Of a stretch of DNA of 64,000 nucleotides, positions 25,645-34,793 are shown piece by piece. The notes under the pieces were generated by a model. The model was not told where the DNA came from. It saw only the letters and a list, made by a program, of their open reading frames with translations, and made no database searches. This stretch comes from Sulfurimonas sp. (GTDB taxonomy: Bacteria; Campylobacterota; Campylobacteria; Campylobacterales; Sulfurimonadaceae). Each line of letters opens with the position of its first letter. The first letter of the stretch is position 1. The position numbers were made by a program, and so were the translations under genes. The stretch covers positions 18,055 through 82,054 of the forward strand of contig VMSZ01000068.1 in assembly GCA_013791885.1 (NCBI GenBank), given 5' to 3'.

Positions 25645-26230
25645 ATTAATCCTAAAAAAACAGTTATCAAAATTAGCACTTTCTATGTTCAGAAAGGACT
25701 TCTTTGGTATCTATCATGGTTCCATTTCTGCAAAGACAGAGTCCAACCGCTTTCTTATCAATACAAAAGAGAGTGTATTTGATGCAATTGACGAAAATGA
25801 TTTGATTGAGCTCTACTTTAAGAAAGATTACCGCTGGAATCAAGCAAGTATCGACTCCAACATTCACTACTACATCTACTCACAAATTTCCGATGCAAAA
25901 TTCATCACTTTTACGATGCCGCCTTTTACAACCGCTTATTCTCTCGACCATAACATCATTACTCCCAAAGATTATTTTGGTTACACAGAGCTTGGCTCCA
26001 TAGAAATAGTCGATCCTAAATCTTTTGACAACTGGTATGACAGAGCGCAAAGTGAAATTACCCACTACTTCTTATCCAAAAAACCAAATATAATGATTAT
26101 ACGCGGTTATGGGGTTTATGCTTTTAACAGGGATTTGCACGAGATGGCGAAACAACTCTCAGTTTTAGAGAAAAGCTGCCGCCTTCTCATGCTCGAGAGC
26201 AGTGCCGGCAACTCTTTTAATTTTGACTAG
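25637..26230 (+). CDS. Class II aldolase/adducin-like protein, probably non-canonical
   Basis: 197 residues with the layout of the class II aldolase/adducin fold: an N-terminal GIYHGSISAK region where aldolases have GNxS, a central NIHYYIYSQ helix, and a C-terminal segment ending GYGVYAFNRDLHEMAKQLSVLEKSCRLL, which matches the family's last core helices. The family's HxH zinc ligands should follow the IY segment, but here the position reads FTMPPFTTAYSL. Without those His, ordinary aldolase chemistry is doubtful. Coupling to the symporter suggests a shared physiological role, but the substrate is unknown. It converges on bioA with a four-base overlap. Confidence 0.65.
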   Translation: MNRLILKKQLSKLALSMFRKDFFGIYHGSISAKTESNRFLINTKESVFDAIDENDLIELYFKKDYRWNQASIDSNIHYYIYSQISDAKFITFTMPPFTTAYSLDHNIITPKDYFGYTELGSIEIVDPKSFDNWYDRAQSEITHYFLSKKPNIMIIRGYGVYAFNRDLHEMAKQLSVLEKSCRLLMLESSAGNSFNFD

Positions 26231-27525
26231 GGAAGTATTTTTATAGCCTCGTAAGCTACATCCATCATGATGTCTATCTCTGCGTTTGTTATAATGTAAG
26301 GCGGCATAAAATAAACAATGTGCCCAAGCGGTCTTAATAAGACTCCATTTTGAAGTCCATATTCGTAAACTTTTAGCCCTATTCTCTGCTGCGGCTCATA
26401 ACCTTGAAGCTCCACTGCACAAATCATCCCTGTTTGTCGTACCTCTTTTACATTTTTTAATTCTAAAAATTTTTGAAGTTTTTCTCCCATAAACGCAGCT
26501 GTCGCTCTATTTTTTTCTATAATATTCTCATTTTCAAAAATATCAAGTGTTGCGTTTGCCGCTGCGCAGGCAAGTGCATTTCCTGTATAAGAGTGTGAGT
26601 GTAAAAAAGCTTTATACTCTCCATAATCACAATAAAATTTCGCATATATTTCATTGCTTGTTAGTACAACGGAAAGTGGTAAATAACCGCCTGTAAGCCC
26701 TTTTGAGAGTACCAGAAAGTCTGGTGTTATGTTAGCGTGAGCACAGGCAAAAAGCTCTCCCGTTCGTCCAAAACCGACCAGAACTTCATCGGCTATAAGA
26801 TGCACATTGTATTTGGTACAAATCTCACGCACCAGAACTAGAAATTCCTTGTGGTACATGTGCATAGAACCTGCACCCTGGACAAGCGGTTCCAAAATAA
26901 GTGCTGATATCTCGTCTGCCCTTTGCTTACACAGCTCTTCAAACGCGGCGGCTGCGTTTTGTGCAGCTTCTAAGCTCATATCTGTTGGTGTCGCTGTTTG
27001 GAGTGTTTTAAGTAAAAGTGGAGCGTACGTATCTTTGTAAAGTTCAACATCTCCAACACTGAGTGCGCCTATGGTTTCCCCATGATAAGAGTTTGTGAGC
27101 GAAACAAATATACTTTTATTTTTTCCATCGTTTTTATGCGCATGGAAACTCATCTTGAGTGCTACTTCTACTGCACTTGAGCCATTGTCGGAGTAGAAAC
27201 ATTTTGCCAGCCCTTTTGGTGTTAATGCTACTAAACGCTCAGAAAGTCTTACTACCTGCTCATGTGTAAATCCGGCAAGAATTACATGTTCTAACGTATC
27301 AACTTGCTCTTTAATCTTGGTATTTATATAAGTATTTGTATGTCCAAAAAGATTCACCCACCAACTGGATATAGCATCTATATAAGTATTTCCGTCAAAA
27401 TCTTCCAAATAAACGCCATGCGCTTTTTTTATGGGAATGAGCGGAAGTATTTCATGGTCTTTCATCTGCGTGCAGGGATGCCAAAGAACTTCTAAATCTC
27501 TTTTTTTCAACTCTAAATTATTCAT
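26227..27525 (-). CDS. bioA: Adenosylmethionine-8-amino-7-oxononanoate aminotransferase
   Basis: A biotin-synthesis PLP enzyme that makes 7,8-diaminopelargonate using S-adenosylmethionine as amino donor. Family marks: WHPCTQMKDH at the N-terminus, SSWWVNLFGHTN, YHGETIGALSVGD, the ADEVLVGFGRTG block and the PLP lysine in LSKGLTGGYLPLS. Length 432 is standard. It stands alone here, without other bio genes. The 201-base gap to its right is divergent with the ppiD-ftsA operon. Confidence 0.96.
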   Translation of the reverse strand: MNNLELKKRDLEVLWHPCTQMKDHEILPLIPIKKAHGVYLEDFDGNTYIDAISSWWVNLFGHTNTYINTKIKEQVDTLEHVILAGFTHEQVVRLSERLVALTPKGLAKCFYSDNGSSAVEVALKMSFHAHKNDGKNKSIFVSLTNSYHGETIGALSVGDVELYKDTYAPLLLKTLQTATPTDMSLEAAQNAAAAFEELCKQRADEISALILEPLVQGAGSMHMYHKEFLVLVREICTKYNVHLIADEVLVGFGRTGELFACAHANITPDFLVLSKGLTGGYLPLSVVLTSNEIYAKFYCDYGEYKAFLHSHSYTGNALACAAANATLDIFENENIIEKNRATAAFMGEKLQKFLELKNVKEVRQTGMICAVELQGYEPQQRIGLKVYEYGLQNGVLLRPLGHIVYFMPPYIITNAEIDIMMDVAYEAIKILP

Positions 27526-27689
27526 TTTTTATCTTTTTGTATTTTATTTTATAGAAGTATTTTATCCATATTTCTTGTTGCCCTGTAAAAAAATAAAAAA
27601 CAAAAGATAATATGGCTTTTACATGTGTATATTTATTACATAATACTAACAAACAGCAGGTTTTTATGATGGTTTAATACGAATTCTCG

Positions 27690-27695
27690 TAGAAT
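27690..27695 (+). promoter_or_regulatory. Putative -10 box for the ppiD-ftsA-ftsZ transcript
   Basis: TAGAAT lies 31 bases before the ATG at 27727, with AGAAGG (27711-27716) as SD. The rest of the gap (27526-27689) is AT-rich and holds no visible gene, tRNA or clear terminator. It probably also carries the bioA promoter. Confidence 0.35.
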
Positions 27696-27726
27696 AACGC
27701 AAATAATAAAAGAAGGTATTTTATAG

Positions 27727-29193
27727 ATGATTACATGGATGCAAAGACATAAAAAATATCTCATCGTTACTATCTGGATCTCAACTATAGCGTTTATTGG
27801 TGCTGGATTTGTTGGATGGGGTCAGTATAGTTATGGTGATAAGGCTGGAGCAGTTGCAAAAGTAGGTAATATAGAGTTAACGATGGGTGAACTTCAAAAA
27901 AGTTACTCACGTTTGTATTCTCAATATAATCAAATGCTTCAGGGTAACTTTGATGAAGAAAAAGCAAAAAGCTTTGGCCTTCAAGCACAGGCAATGCAGC
28001 AAATTATACAACAGGCTTACATTCTTAACCTTGCAGCCGAATATGACTTAAGCGTAAGCGATGAAGAACTTCTTACGGCACTTAAGACACAAGAATATTT
28101 CTTTGAGAATGGCGTTTTTAACAGCAATGTTTACAAAACGGTTTTATCTCAAAATAAACTCAGCATCCAAGAATATGAAAATGACCTGAGAAAACAATTA
28201 CTTATACAAAAAACTTTTAAGTTACTTCCAGTCGAGGTGAGTGAAAGCGAATCTGCAATACTCAACACAATTCTAAGTATTGCAGATAAAATTGAGTACA
28301 AAATACTGAATCTCTCAGACATTAACGTCGATAGCTCAGACGAGCAGGTGAAACTTTTTTGGGAAACGCAGAAGAATAATTTCATGACTGAAGTGAGTTA
28401 TGATGTAAAATTCATCAAGCAGGACAATGTAAAAGCTGAATATACTGCGGATGAGATTAGTACATACTACTCTGAGAACAAAACACATTTCAAAGATTCT
28501 GAAGGAAAAATTCTTTCACTTGAAAATGCTAAAGAAAACATTCTAGATGAACTTGATGCAAAAGCATCAAAAGATGCAGCACTAAGAACGTACATAGCAT
28601 ATAAAAAAGGTACTCTGGATGAAAATGTAAGTATACAGACTACCACTATTTCAAATACAAATAATCCTTTTGACAGTGCTACTCTAGAAGAAATAGCAAA
28701 ACTCACTTCGGCATCTCCATTTATGAAACCTGTATTTGTCAATGGCGCATACTATATGTTTGAACTCATAAAAACAAACCCTTCCATAACAAAAACATAT
28801 GAAGAAGCAAAAAGTGAAGTAAAACCACTTTATATAACACAAACACAAAAAGCAAAACTTCTTGAACTGGCAACAAATTCAGTAGCAACGTTCAAAGGAT
28901 CGGCAACTGACTATGTAACTGTCCAAGATTCTGCTAAAATAGCAGGTTTAAGTGCAGAAGAAGCAAGTGAATTCTTGGCAAAACTCTTTGACAAACAAAT
29001 TAAAAGATCTTATATAACACTAAGTAGTGGAAAAGTGATACTTTATGACATTTTGGAACAAAAGTTGCTAGATAATTCAAATAACAATCAAGGGGATTCT
29101 GTTATGAGATTGAAGAGCGCAATGTTCAATGAAGGTCTTATAAAAAATCTAGAAAACGAATATCAGACAGAGATATTTATCCAAGGACTATAA
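27727..29193 (+). CDS. SurA_N/PpiD-like membrane-anchored periplasmic folding factor
   Basis: A short cytoplasmic N-terminus (MITWMQRHKKYLIV) leads into one transmembrane helix (IWISTIAFIGAGFVGWG), then a SurA/PpiD-type chaperone domain (about residues 35-190, including AVAKVGNIELTMGELQKSY). The expected central parvulin rotamase domain is hard to see: residues 240-370 lack an obvious complete fold signature, and the protein is 488 residues against ~620 for E. coli PpiD. It may be chaperone only. It is encoded two bases before ftsA, the order I recall around H. pylori HP0977-ftsA-ftsZ. A link to division or envelope assembly is inferred from position. Confidence 0.75.
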   Translation: MITWMQRHKKYLIVTIWISTIAFIGAGFVGWGQYSYGDKAGAVAKVGNIELTMGELQKSYSRLYSQYNQMLQGNFDEEKAKSFGLQAQAMQQIIQQAYILNLAAEYDLSVSDEELLTALKTQEYFFENGVFNSNVYKTVLSQNKLSIQEYENDLRKQLLIQKTFKLLPVEVSESESAILNTILSIADKIEYKILNLSDINVDSSDEQVKLFWETQKNNFMTEVSYDVKFIKQDNVKAEYTADEISTYYSENKTHFKDSEGKILSLENAKENILDELDAKASKDAALRTYIAYKKGTLDENVSIQTTTISNTNNPFDSATLEEIAKLTSASPFMKPVFVNGAYYMFELIKTNPSITKTYEEAKSEVKPLYITQTQKAKLLELATNSVATFKGSATDYVTVQDSAKIAGLSAEEASEFLAKLFDKQIKRSYITLSSGKVILYDILEQKLLDNSNNNQGDSVMRLKSAMFNEGLIKNLENEYQTEIFIQGL

Positions 29194-29194
29194 G

Positions 29195-30556
29195 TTGAGT
29201 AGAACTATTCTAGCCATCGACATCGGCTCTACTAAAATTTGCGCAATCATTGCTCAAATAAACAATGATAACTCTATATCCATAACAGGTGCTGGAACTA
29301 CTAAGGCTCAAGGCCTCAAAAAAGGAAGCATTACTAACATCGAGTTAGCCTCCCGTTCTATCAGAACAGCGGTAAATGATGCGAAACGTGTTTCAGGAAG
29401 TGAAGTTTCAAGCGCTATTGTTTCCATCTCCGGTGCTTACACTAAAAGTGTTAACTCAAACGGTATTGTAAACATCCAGTCTAAAGAAGTCAGCTTCAAA
29501 GAAATAGAAAGAGTTATGCATGCTTCACTTTACAATGCAAGCATTCCTAACGAATTTGAAGTACTTCATGCACTTCCATATAATTTTAAAGTAGATGATC
29601 AGGACTTTATAGAAGATCCACTTGGCATGAATGCTTCAAGACTTGAAGTTGAAACGCATATCATTACAACACAAAAATCAAATCTCAACAACCTAAGAAA
29701 AGCTGTTCGCGGCGCAGGTGTTGAAGTAGACAATATCGTACTCAACTCTTATGCTTCTGCAATTGCCACAATAAATGAAGACGAAAAAGAGTTAGGCATT
29801 GCTGTTATTGACATGGGTGGAAATACAAGCAATATCGCAATATTTTCAGGAAATTCTATAAGATATAACGAATTTTTAGGTGTTGGTTCTAACCATGTGA
29901 CAAGCGATTTATCTATGGCGCTTCATACACCACTCAATATTGCAGACAATGTAAAACTTACTTACGGTTCACTCCTTACTCCAAGTAACGATTTGATCGA
30001 ACTTCCTATTATTGGTGATGAGCACTCTACGCATGAGGTATCTCTGGAAGTTGTACATAATGTTATCTTTGCTAGAGTTGAAGAAACACTTATGATTCTT
30101 GCACAATTTATAGAAAAAAGCGGCTTAAAAGATCAGCTTGGCGCAGGTATTGTACTTACCGGCGGCTTTTCAAAAATGGAAGGCATCAGAGATTTAGCCA
30201 TAGCAACCTTTGGTTCTGTTCCGGTTCGTCTTGCACGTCCTATTGAAATGGATGGTCTGTTTGATAACTTGAGAGAACCAGAGTATGCAAGTGCTGTCGG
30301 CCTTATTATGTATAGCGCATCTGCGTATACTCCTTACGAGATAGATGTCAACAAAAGAGTTAGACACGCGAATGAATTGCCAACAGAAACAACAACAGTA
30401 TCTTTCAGCGAGGCTAAGGATATTCCTATTGTGCCGCCATCTCTTGATTTGAATATCAAAGAGAAGATGGTCAATTTGTCAGAAAAAAAAGAAAAAAAGA
30501 GTGAAGAAGCCGGAGCTTTTAGTAAATTTTGGAATTGGGCAACCCAGTTATTTTAA
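29195..30556 (+). CDS. ftsA: Cell division protein FtsA
   Basis: An actin-like ATPase that tethers FtsZ to the membrane and recruits later division proteins. Actin-fold motifs are visible: AIDIGSTKICAIIAQ (phosphate 1), VIDMGGNTSNIAIFSG (phosphate 2) and GIVLTGGFSKMEGI (adenosine). The C-terminal amphipathic targeting helix is FSKFWNWATQLF. Translation starts at TTG 29195, with AAGGA seven bases upstream. It is followed 11 bases later by ftsZ. Confidence 0.96.
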   Translation: MSRTILAIDIGSTKICAIIAQINNDNSISITGAGTTKAQGLKKGSITNIELASRSIRTAVNDAKRVSGSEVSSAIVSISGAYTKSVNSNGIVNIQSKEVSFKEIERVMHASLYNASIPNEFEVLHALPYNFKVDDQDFIEDPLGMNASRLEVETHIITTQKSNLNNLRKAVRGAGVEVDNIVLNSYASAIATINEDEKELGIAVIDMGGNTSNIAIFSGNSIRYNEFLGVGSNHVTSDLSMALHTPLNIADNVKLTYGSLLTPSNDLIELPIIGDEHSTHEVSLEVVHNVIFARVEETLMILAQFIEKSGLKDQLGAGIVLTGGFSKMEGIRDLAIATFGSVPVRLARPIEMDGLFDNLREPEYASAVGLIMYSASAYTPYEIDVNKRVRHANELPTETTTVSFSEAKDIPIVPPSLDLNIKEKMVNLSEKKEKKSEEAGAFSKFWNWATQLF

Positions 30557-30567
30557 AGGAGTAAGAT

Positions 30568-31698
30568 ATGAGCATTGAAGCATTTTCTGTAGAAGAAGCG
30601 CGTAATATAAGTGGAGCTAGAATCATCGCTGTTGGCGTTGGTGGTGGTGGCGGTAACATGATTGGTCACATGATTAATCAAGGTGTTACTGGGATAGAGA
30701 TGATGCTCATTAATACTGATGCACAAGTTTTAAGTGAAACCTGTGCTGCATCTAAGATTCAAATAGGCACAAAGCTTACTAAAGGCCTTGGTGCTGGTAT
30801 GAAACCGGTTGTTGGAAGAGATTCTGCACTAGAGAGTTATGATGAAATTAGAAATGCTCTTGAGGGAGCAGACATAGTATTCATCTCTGCCGGTCTTGGC
30901 GGTGGTACTGGTACCGGTGCTGCACCTATCGTTGCTCAGATAGCAAAAGAAATTGGTGCGTTAACTATTTCTGTTGTTACAAAACCTTTTAAATTTGAAG
31001 GGAACAAGAGAATCAAGCTTGCAGAAGCCGGTTTAGAAGAGCTTAAAAAAGAGAGTGATTCTATTGTTGTTATCCCTAATGACAAGCTTTTAACTATCAT
31101 TGATAGAAAACTTGGCCTTAAAGAAAGTTTCAAAATAGTAGATAGCGTTTTAGCACAAGCTGTCAGCGGAACTTCAGGTGTCATTCTTTCAAGTGGTGAA
31201 AATGACATCAACCTTGACTTTGCAGACTTAAAAACTGTAATGAGTCACAAAGGTATGGCACTCATGGGTGTTGGTGAGCATGAGGGCGAAAACGCAGCGT
31301 ATGAAGCTATTAAAGCGGCTATTGAGTCTCCACTTCTTGACAATATGTCAATCAACGGAGCGATGGGTGTTTTAGTTCACTTTAGTATGCACCCTGAATT
31401 TCCAATGATGGAAATCGCTGAAGCTATGGATGTTGTTCATGACAGTGCTCATGAGGACGCTGAAGTTATCTGGGGAACATCAACAGATTCAACGATGCCT
31501 GAGGACTACATCAAAATTACTATTGTTGCTACTGGTTTTGAAAAAGAAGTTTCAGCAAAAGAATTGTCAAACAATGGTGACTTTGTAGGTGAAAATATTC
31601 CTCCACGTGCAAAAGTACGTCCAAGATTGGTTGTTGGCGGTGATTTAAACAGTGATTACCTTGACATTCCTGCATATATGAGACAACAACAAGACTAA
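30568..31698 (+). CDS. ftsZ: Cell division protein FtsZ
   Basis: A tubulin-like GTPase forming the Z ring. The GTP-binding signature GGGTGTGAAP is intact, as are GVGGGGGNMI at the N-terminus and the T7-loop region (DLNDF-like INLDFADL). The C-terminus carries the short conserved partner-binding peptide DYLDIPAYMRQQ. Length 376 is typical. A strong AAAGGAG SD precedes the ATG. The downstream J-domain gene starts eight bases after the stop. Confidence 0.98.
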   Translation: MSIEAFSVEEARNISGARIIAVGVGGGGGNMIGHMINQGVTGIEMMLINTDAQVLSETCAASKIQIGTKLTKGLGAGMKPVVGRDSALESYDEIRNALEGADIVFISAGLGGGTGTGAAPIVAQIAKEIGALTISVVTKPFKFEGNKRIKLAEAGLEELKKESDSIVVIPNDKLLTIIDRKLGLKESFKIVDSVLAQAVSGTSGVILSSGENDINLDFADLKTVMSHKGMALMGVGEHEGENAAYEAIKAAIESPLLDNMSINGAMGVLVHFSMHPEFPMMEIAEAMDVVHDSAHEDAEVIWGTSTDSTMPEDYIKITIVATGFEKEVSAKELSNNGDFVGENIPPRAKVRPRLVVGGDLNSDYLDIPAYMRQQQD

Positions 31699-31706
31699 GA
31701 AAATTA

Positions 31707-31997
31707 TTGCACTCCTTTGAAAAAATCATGAAAGCCAAGAGTTTGCTTGGCCTTCGTGAAAAATCCTCCCTTAAAGAAATCAAAAACAAATACAAAAATC
31801 TTATGAAAAAATGGCATCCTGACAAACATAAAGATGATGTCCAAAAAGCAACGCAGATGAGTATGCTTATCAATGAAGCCTATGAGATTATTTTAGATTA
31901 TTGCAACAACTATGAATTCTCTTTTGATGAAGAGCATATCAAAAAATCCCACTATTCACCCTCAGAGTGGTGGAATGATAAATTTGGCGGTAGATAA
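31707..31997 (+). CDS. Small J-domain protein
   Basis: A 96-residue protein consisting almost only of a J domain, with the HPD motif (KKWHPDKHKDD) and a preceding basic helix. It should stimulate a DnaK-type ATPase. No zinc finger or C-terminal client domain exists, so targeting would depend on the acidic/aromatic tail (HYSPSEWWNDKFGGR). The start is uncertain: TTG at 31707 as in the track, or ATG at 31728, which would cut into the first helix. It directly follows ftsZ and is probably co-transcribed. It converges with the next gene. Confidence 0.8.
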   Translation: MHSFEKIMKAKSLLGLREKSSLKEIKNKYKNLMKKWHPDKHKDDVQKATQMSMLINEAYEIILDYCNNYEFSFDEEHIKKSHYSPSEWWNDKFGGR

Positions 31998-32005
31998 TGC
32001 TCTCG

Positions 32006-32950
32006 CTACAACCAAACTCCATTTTTAAAATAATATAACGCAGGATAAATTGAAACACCTATAGTGTATGCAGAATTAAAAAACAGTGAAAGTTTATAAC
32101 CCTCTTCTCTCTCTTTAAACGCCAAAGTCAGACCATAAAACGTCCCCAAAAACAAAAACGCATATAAAATATACCCAATGTAATGATAATCTTTTTGTAA
32201 AAAGCAAAATGGGCACTTGTGCGTTGGAAGCTCATAAATATAAGTTCCAAAAAATGAAATCAGCGTTATAAGCGACACTATGATAAAAAAGAGATTGACT
32301 AAAGTAAAAGCATATCTATTTTTGAGCTTGTAAAAAAGAAACATCAAGAGAAATAGAGTGTAAAAAAGTGTGAGCAAAACAAGCTGATTCATATTTAAAA
32401 AATAAGAGAGATACGAGGCACTGCTGCTTGAATAAATAACGCCACAGCAATCAACAACACTTTTTATGTCAATGGCATCAAACATAACAAACTCTAAAAC
32501 TATTTCACCAATAAATAGAAAAAATGCTACGCAGTAAAAAGCAAATTTCTCTCTGACATAAGGCTGGTTTTCATCTTTAGAATCTTCATTATGCAGGACA
32601 ATCCAGTATGCAAAAAGATACAGATTTAAAATCTTTAACATTAAAAGCGGAGTTCCATAATCAGTTGCATCAACAACTCCAGCAGCGCACATCGCTCCCA
32701 CGATACTTCCCGAAAGTTTGTCAAGTGTAAATATAAAAAACAAGAAAAGGGGTATTTTAATCGCAAAAATATATTTAATAATAGTCGCCGCCAGATAGCT
32801 TTGACTCTCGAGCTCATACTGTGATTTTGCAGAAGAGTTTTTATCATATTTCCAAAAAATTCTAAGACTCAAATAAAAAGCAATTATTGCAAAAAATGTC
32901 AGAATTGCATTTAAAATGAGTAGTGTTAAAATTTCAGGAGACAAGATCAT
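32006..32950 (-). CDS. Multi-pass membrane protein with Cys pairs, linked to NosL/ABC module
   Basis: I do not recognise a named family. There are about eight hydrophobic segments in 314 residues. Three Cys sites are notable: GAMCAAGV, VDCCGVIY, and THKCPFCFLQKDYHYIGY, whose CPxCxxQ pattern recalls the CxxC of DsbB/VKOR-type membrane thiol oxidoreductases. It overlaps the ABC ATPase gene by four bases (ATGA) and is the last gene of the module. A role in thiol redox or metal (copper) handling across the membrane is inferred only. A C-terminal segment (YTIGVSIYPALYYFKNGVWL) may form the last helix. Confidence 0.65.
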   Translation of the reverse strand: MILSPEILTLLILNAILTFFAIIAFYLSLRIFWKYDKNSSAKSQYELESQSYLAATIIKYIFAIKIPLFLFFIFTLDKLSGSIVGAMCAAGVVDATDYGTPLLMLKILNLYLFAYWIVLHNEDSKDENQPYVREKFAFYCVAFFLFIGEIVLEFVMFDAIDIKSVVDCCGVIYSSSSASYLSYFLNMNQLVLLTLFYTLFLLMFLFYKLKNRYAFTLVNLFFIIVSLITLISFFGTYIYELPTHKCPFCFLQKDYHYIGYILYAFLFLGTFYGLTLAFKEREEGYKLSLFFNSAYTIGVSIYPALYYFKNGVWL

Positions 32951-33618
32951 ACTAACAGTTCACCGTTTAGCATCTCTATTTCTCTATCGACAAAATCAAG
33001 CCCGAAAAAAAGCGGATCATGTGTTGCGACAATAATGGTCTTATTTTGCGACTTTAACTCTCTTAAAATCTCTATAAACTTCAAAGACAACTCTTTATCA
33101 AGGTTAGCAGTAGGCTCATCTGCCAAGATAATTTTTGGCTTATTTACATTTGCTCTTGCTATGGCTACACGTTGCTGTTCTCCCCCTGAGAGACTTTTAA
33201 CAGCAATCTCCTTCTTGTGAGCAATATGGAATTTTTCCATAACACTCTTCACATGTTTTTGTGCTTCATCTTCTGAGAGATTTAAAGGAATGAGAGGAAG
33301 TAAAATATTATCCTCAACACTCAAATTTGGAATAAGATTATACTTTTGAAAAATAAAACCAATATTATTACGTCTATATGTTGCGGCAAAGGTGTCTGCG
33401 AGTTTTGATATTCTTTTTGTATCAACTATCACCTCTCCACTTGTAGGCTTTGAGAGTGCTGCAATGAGCGAAAGCATAGTGCTTTTACCGCTTCCGCTTG
33501 GACCTTTTAGAAGTATCAGCTCGCCCTCTTTAAAGTTGATGCTAACATCTTTAAGAGCAGTCACTCTATTATTTTCATTACTCTCATAAATCTTCGATAT
33601 ATTTTTTAATTCTATCAT
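32947..33618 (-). CDS. ABC transporter ATP-binding protein (LolD/MacB type)
   Basis: The ATPase of an FtsX/MacB-type exporter or mechanotransmission complex. Walker A (GPSGSGKST), Q-loop (FIFQKYNLIP), signature (LSGGEQQRVAIARA), Walker B (IILADEPTANLD) and the His switch (VATHD) are all present. Length 223 is typical. It is coupled on both sides: one-base overlap with the permease stop and four-base overlap with the Cys-pair membrane protein. Confidence 0.93.
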   Translation of the reverse strand: MIELKNISKIYESNENNRVTALKDVSINFKEGELILLKGPSGSGKSTMLSLIAALSKPTSGEVIVDTKRISKLADTFAATYRRNNIGFIFQKYNLIPNLSVEDNILLPLIPLNLSEDEAQKHVKSVMEKFHIAHKKEIAVKSLSGGEQQRVAIARANVNKPKIILADEPTANLDKELSLKFIEILRELKSQNKTIIVATHDPLFFGLDFVDREIEMLNGELLV

Positions 33619-34793
33619 CAGCGTATCACTTCATCGGTTTCAAGGCTTGCGACTCTCCATGAAGGGATAATCGTCGCTGCTATGTAAATTGGAATTGTTA
33701 GAAAAAAAACTAACAAAAGTGTTTGTAAATCCATTACAAACGGCAGTCTGAAACTAACTTTCAAATCTGAGTAGCCAATAAATATTTCTCGTAAAAGAGG
33801 TGCCTGCAGCAGGTATACAAACGCTAACGCAAGTGCGATTCCAAGCAGATAAGAAAAGACAGAAATAATGCCTGCTTCATAAAACTTTTCTTTTAAAACA
33901 TCCTCAACTCTCCAACCGACAGCTTTAAGTATTCCTACTTCGCGTTTTTCTTCACTGCTTACGCCACTGAGTTTATCGTAGATGATAATAAAAAATGTAA
34001 ATATCGCAACAACAAACAGAGCTAAAAAAACTCCACTTTTATAGTTAAACATATTCTCATAACTCAGTTTCAAATCATCCTTGGTAATTACTTTAAAACT
34101 TGGAAATTGCTCTTTAATTTTCTGTGCTACAGTAGCTATCTCTTTAGGGTTAGAAACATGAACCGAAATATCTGTCGCTCTCTCCTCGCTCATAGCAAAA
34201 ATCTCTCTCACATTCTGCTTACTCATGACTATCATATCATTTGCTTCGAGTTCCAAATCACTCTCAAAAACACCGGCGATATTTACTTTTTTCATGCTTC
34301 CATCAGGTTTTATAAAGTTAAAATACTCTTTATAATATCTCTCGCTCATTTTCTTTTTTACACCGGCTCCAACAAACATTGCAATGCTATTGAAATCAAA
34401 TTTCTCAGACAAAGACGCTAAAGCAGGAGTTAATGCTGTTTCAAATTCTTCTATGCCTACAACTGTAAAATAAACATCAAGCATCTCAAAATAGTAATAC
34501 CCCCAAACGCGCGAGGAGGCATCACTGACTCCGTTTATCGCTAAAATCTTCTCAACATTTTTAATATCTATATCATGAATACGTCCGCCGCGAACATCTT
34601 GAAGAGTTATCTGCGGTAAAGAATCAAGTGTCGCATTCAGTTCATATTTTATTGAGTTAGTGATAAAGAATACGGATGCAAGTAAAAAAGTTAAAAACGT
34701 AATAACAACAGTTATAAAAATACTTTTTGCTTTTTGTCTAAGTAAGGAGTTGATTGCAAACTCGATGAGATAAAAATTTATTTTACTCTTCAT
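33618..34793 (-). CDS. FtsX/MacB-type ABC permease
   Basis: A four-TM permease with one N-terminal helix (KSIFITVVITFLTFLLASVFF), a ~220-residue periplasmic domain and three C-terminal helices (about residues 265-385), the standard FtsX topology. The track ORF begins 31 codons early in the upstream gene. The ATG at 34793 (MKSKINFYLIEFAINSLL) overlaps that gene's stop by 11 bases and gives 391 residues. The substrate is unknown. The NosL-like neighbour makes copper or cuproenzyme assembly a reasonable inference. Confidence 0.87.
   Translation of the reverse strand: MKSKINFYLIEFAINSLLRQKAKSIFITVVITFLTFLLASVFFITNSIKYELNATLDSLPQITLQDVRGGRIHDIDIKNVEKILAINGVSDASSRVWGYYYFEMLDVYFTVVGIEEFETALTPALASLSEKFDFNSIAMFVGAGVKKKMSERYYKEYFNFIKPDGSMKKVNIAGVFESDLELEANDMIVMSKQNVREIFAMSEERATDISVHVSNPKEIATVAQKIKEQFPSFKVITKDDLKLSYENMFNYKSGVFLALFVVAIFTFFIIIYDKLSGVSSEEKREVGILKAVGWRVEDVLKEKFYEAGIISVFSYLLGIALALAFVYLLQAPLLREIFIGYSDLKVSFRLPFVMDLQTLLLVFFLTIPIYIAATIIPSWRVASLETDEVIR

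Noticed and set aside
27526-27726. tRNA or small RNA in the bioA/ppiD gap.
   Set aside because: No cloverleaf, CCA end or stable hairpin could be built by eye. The region is AT-rich promoter-like DNA.
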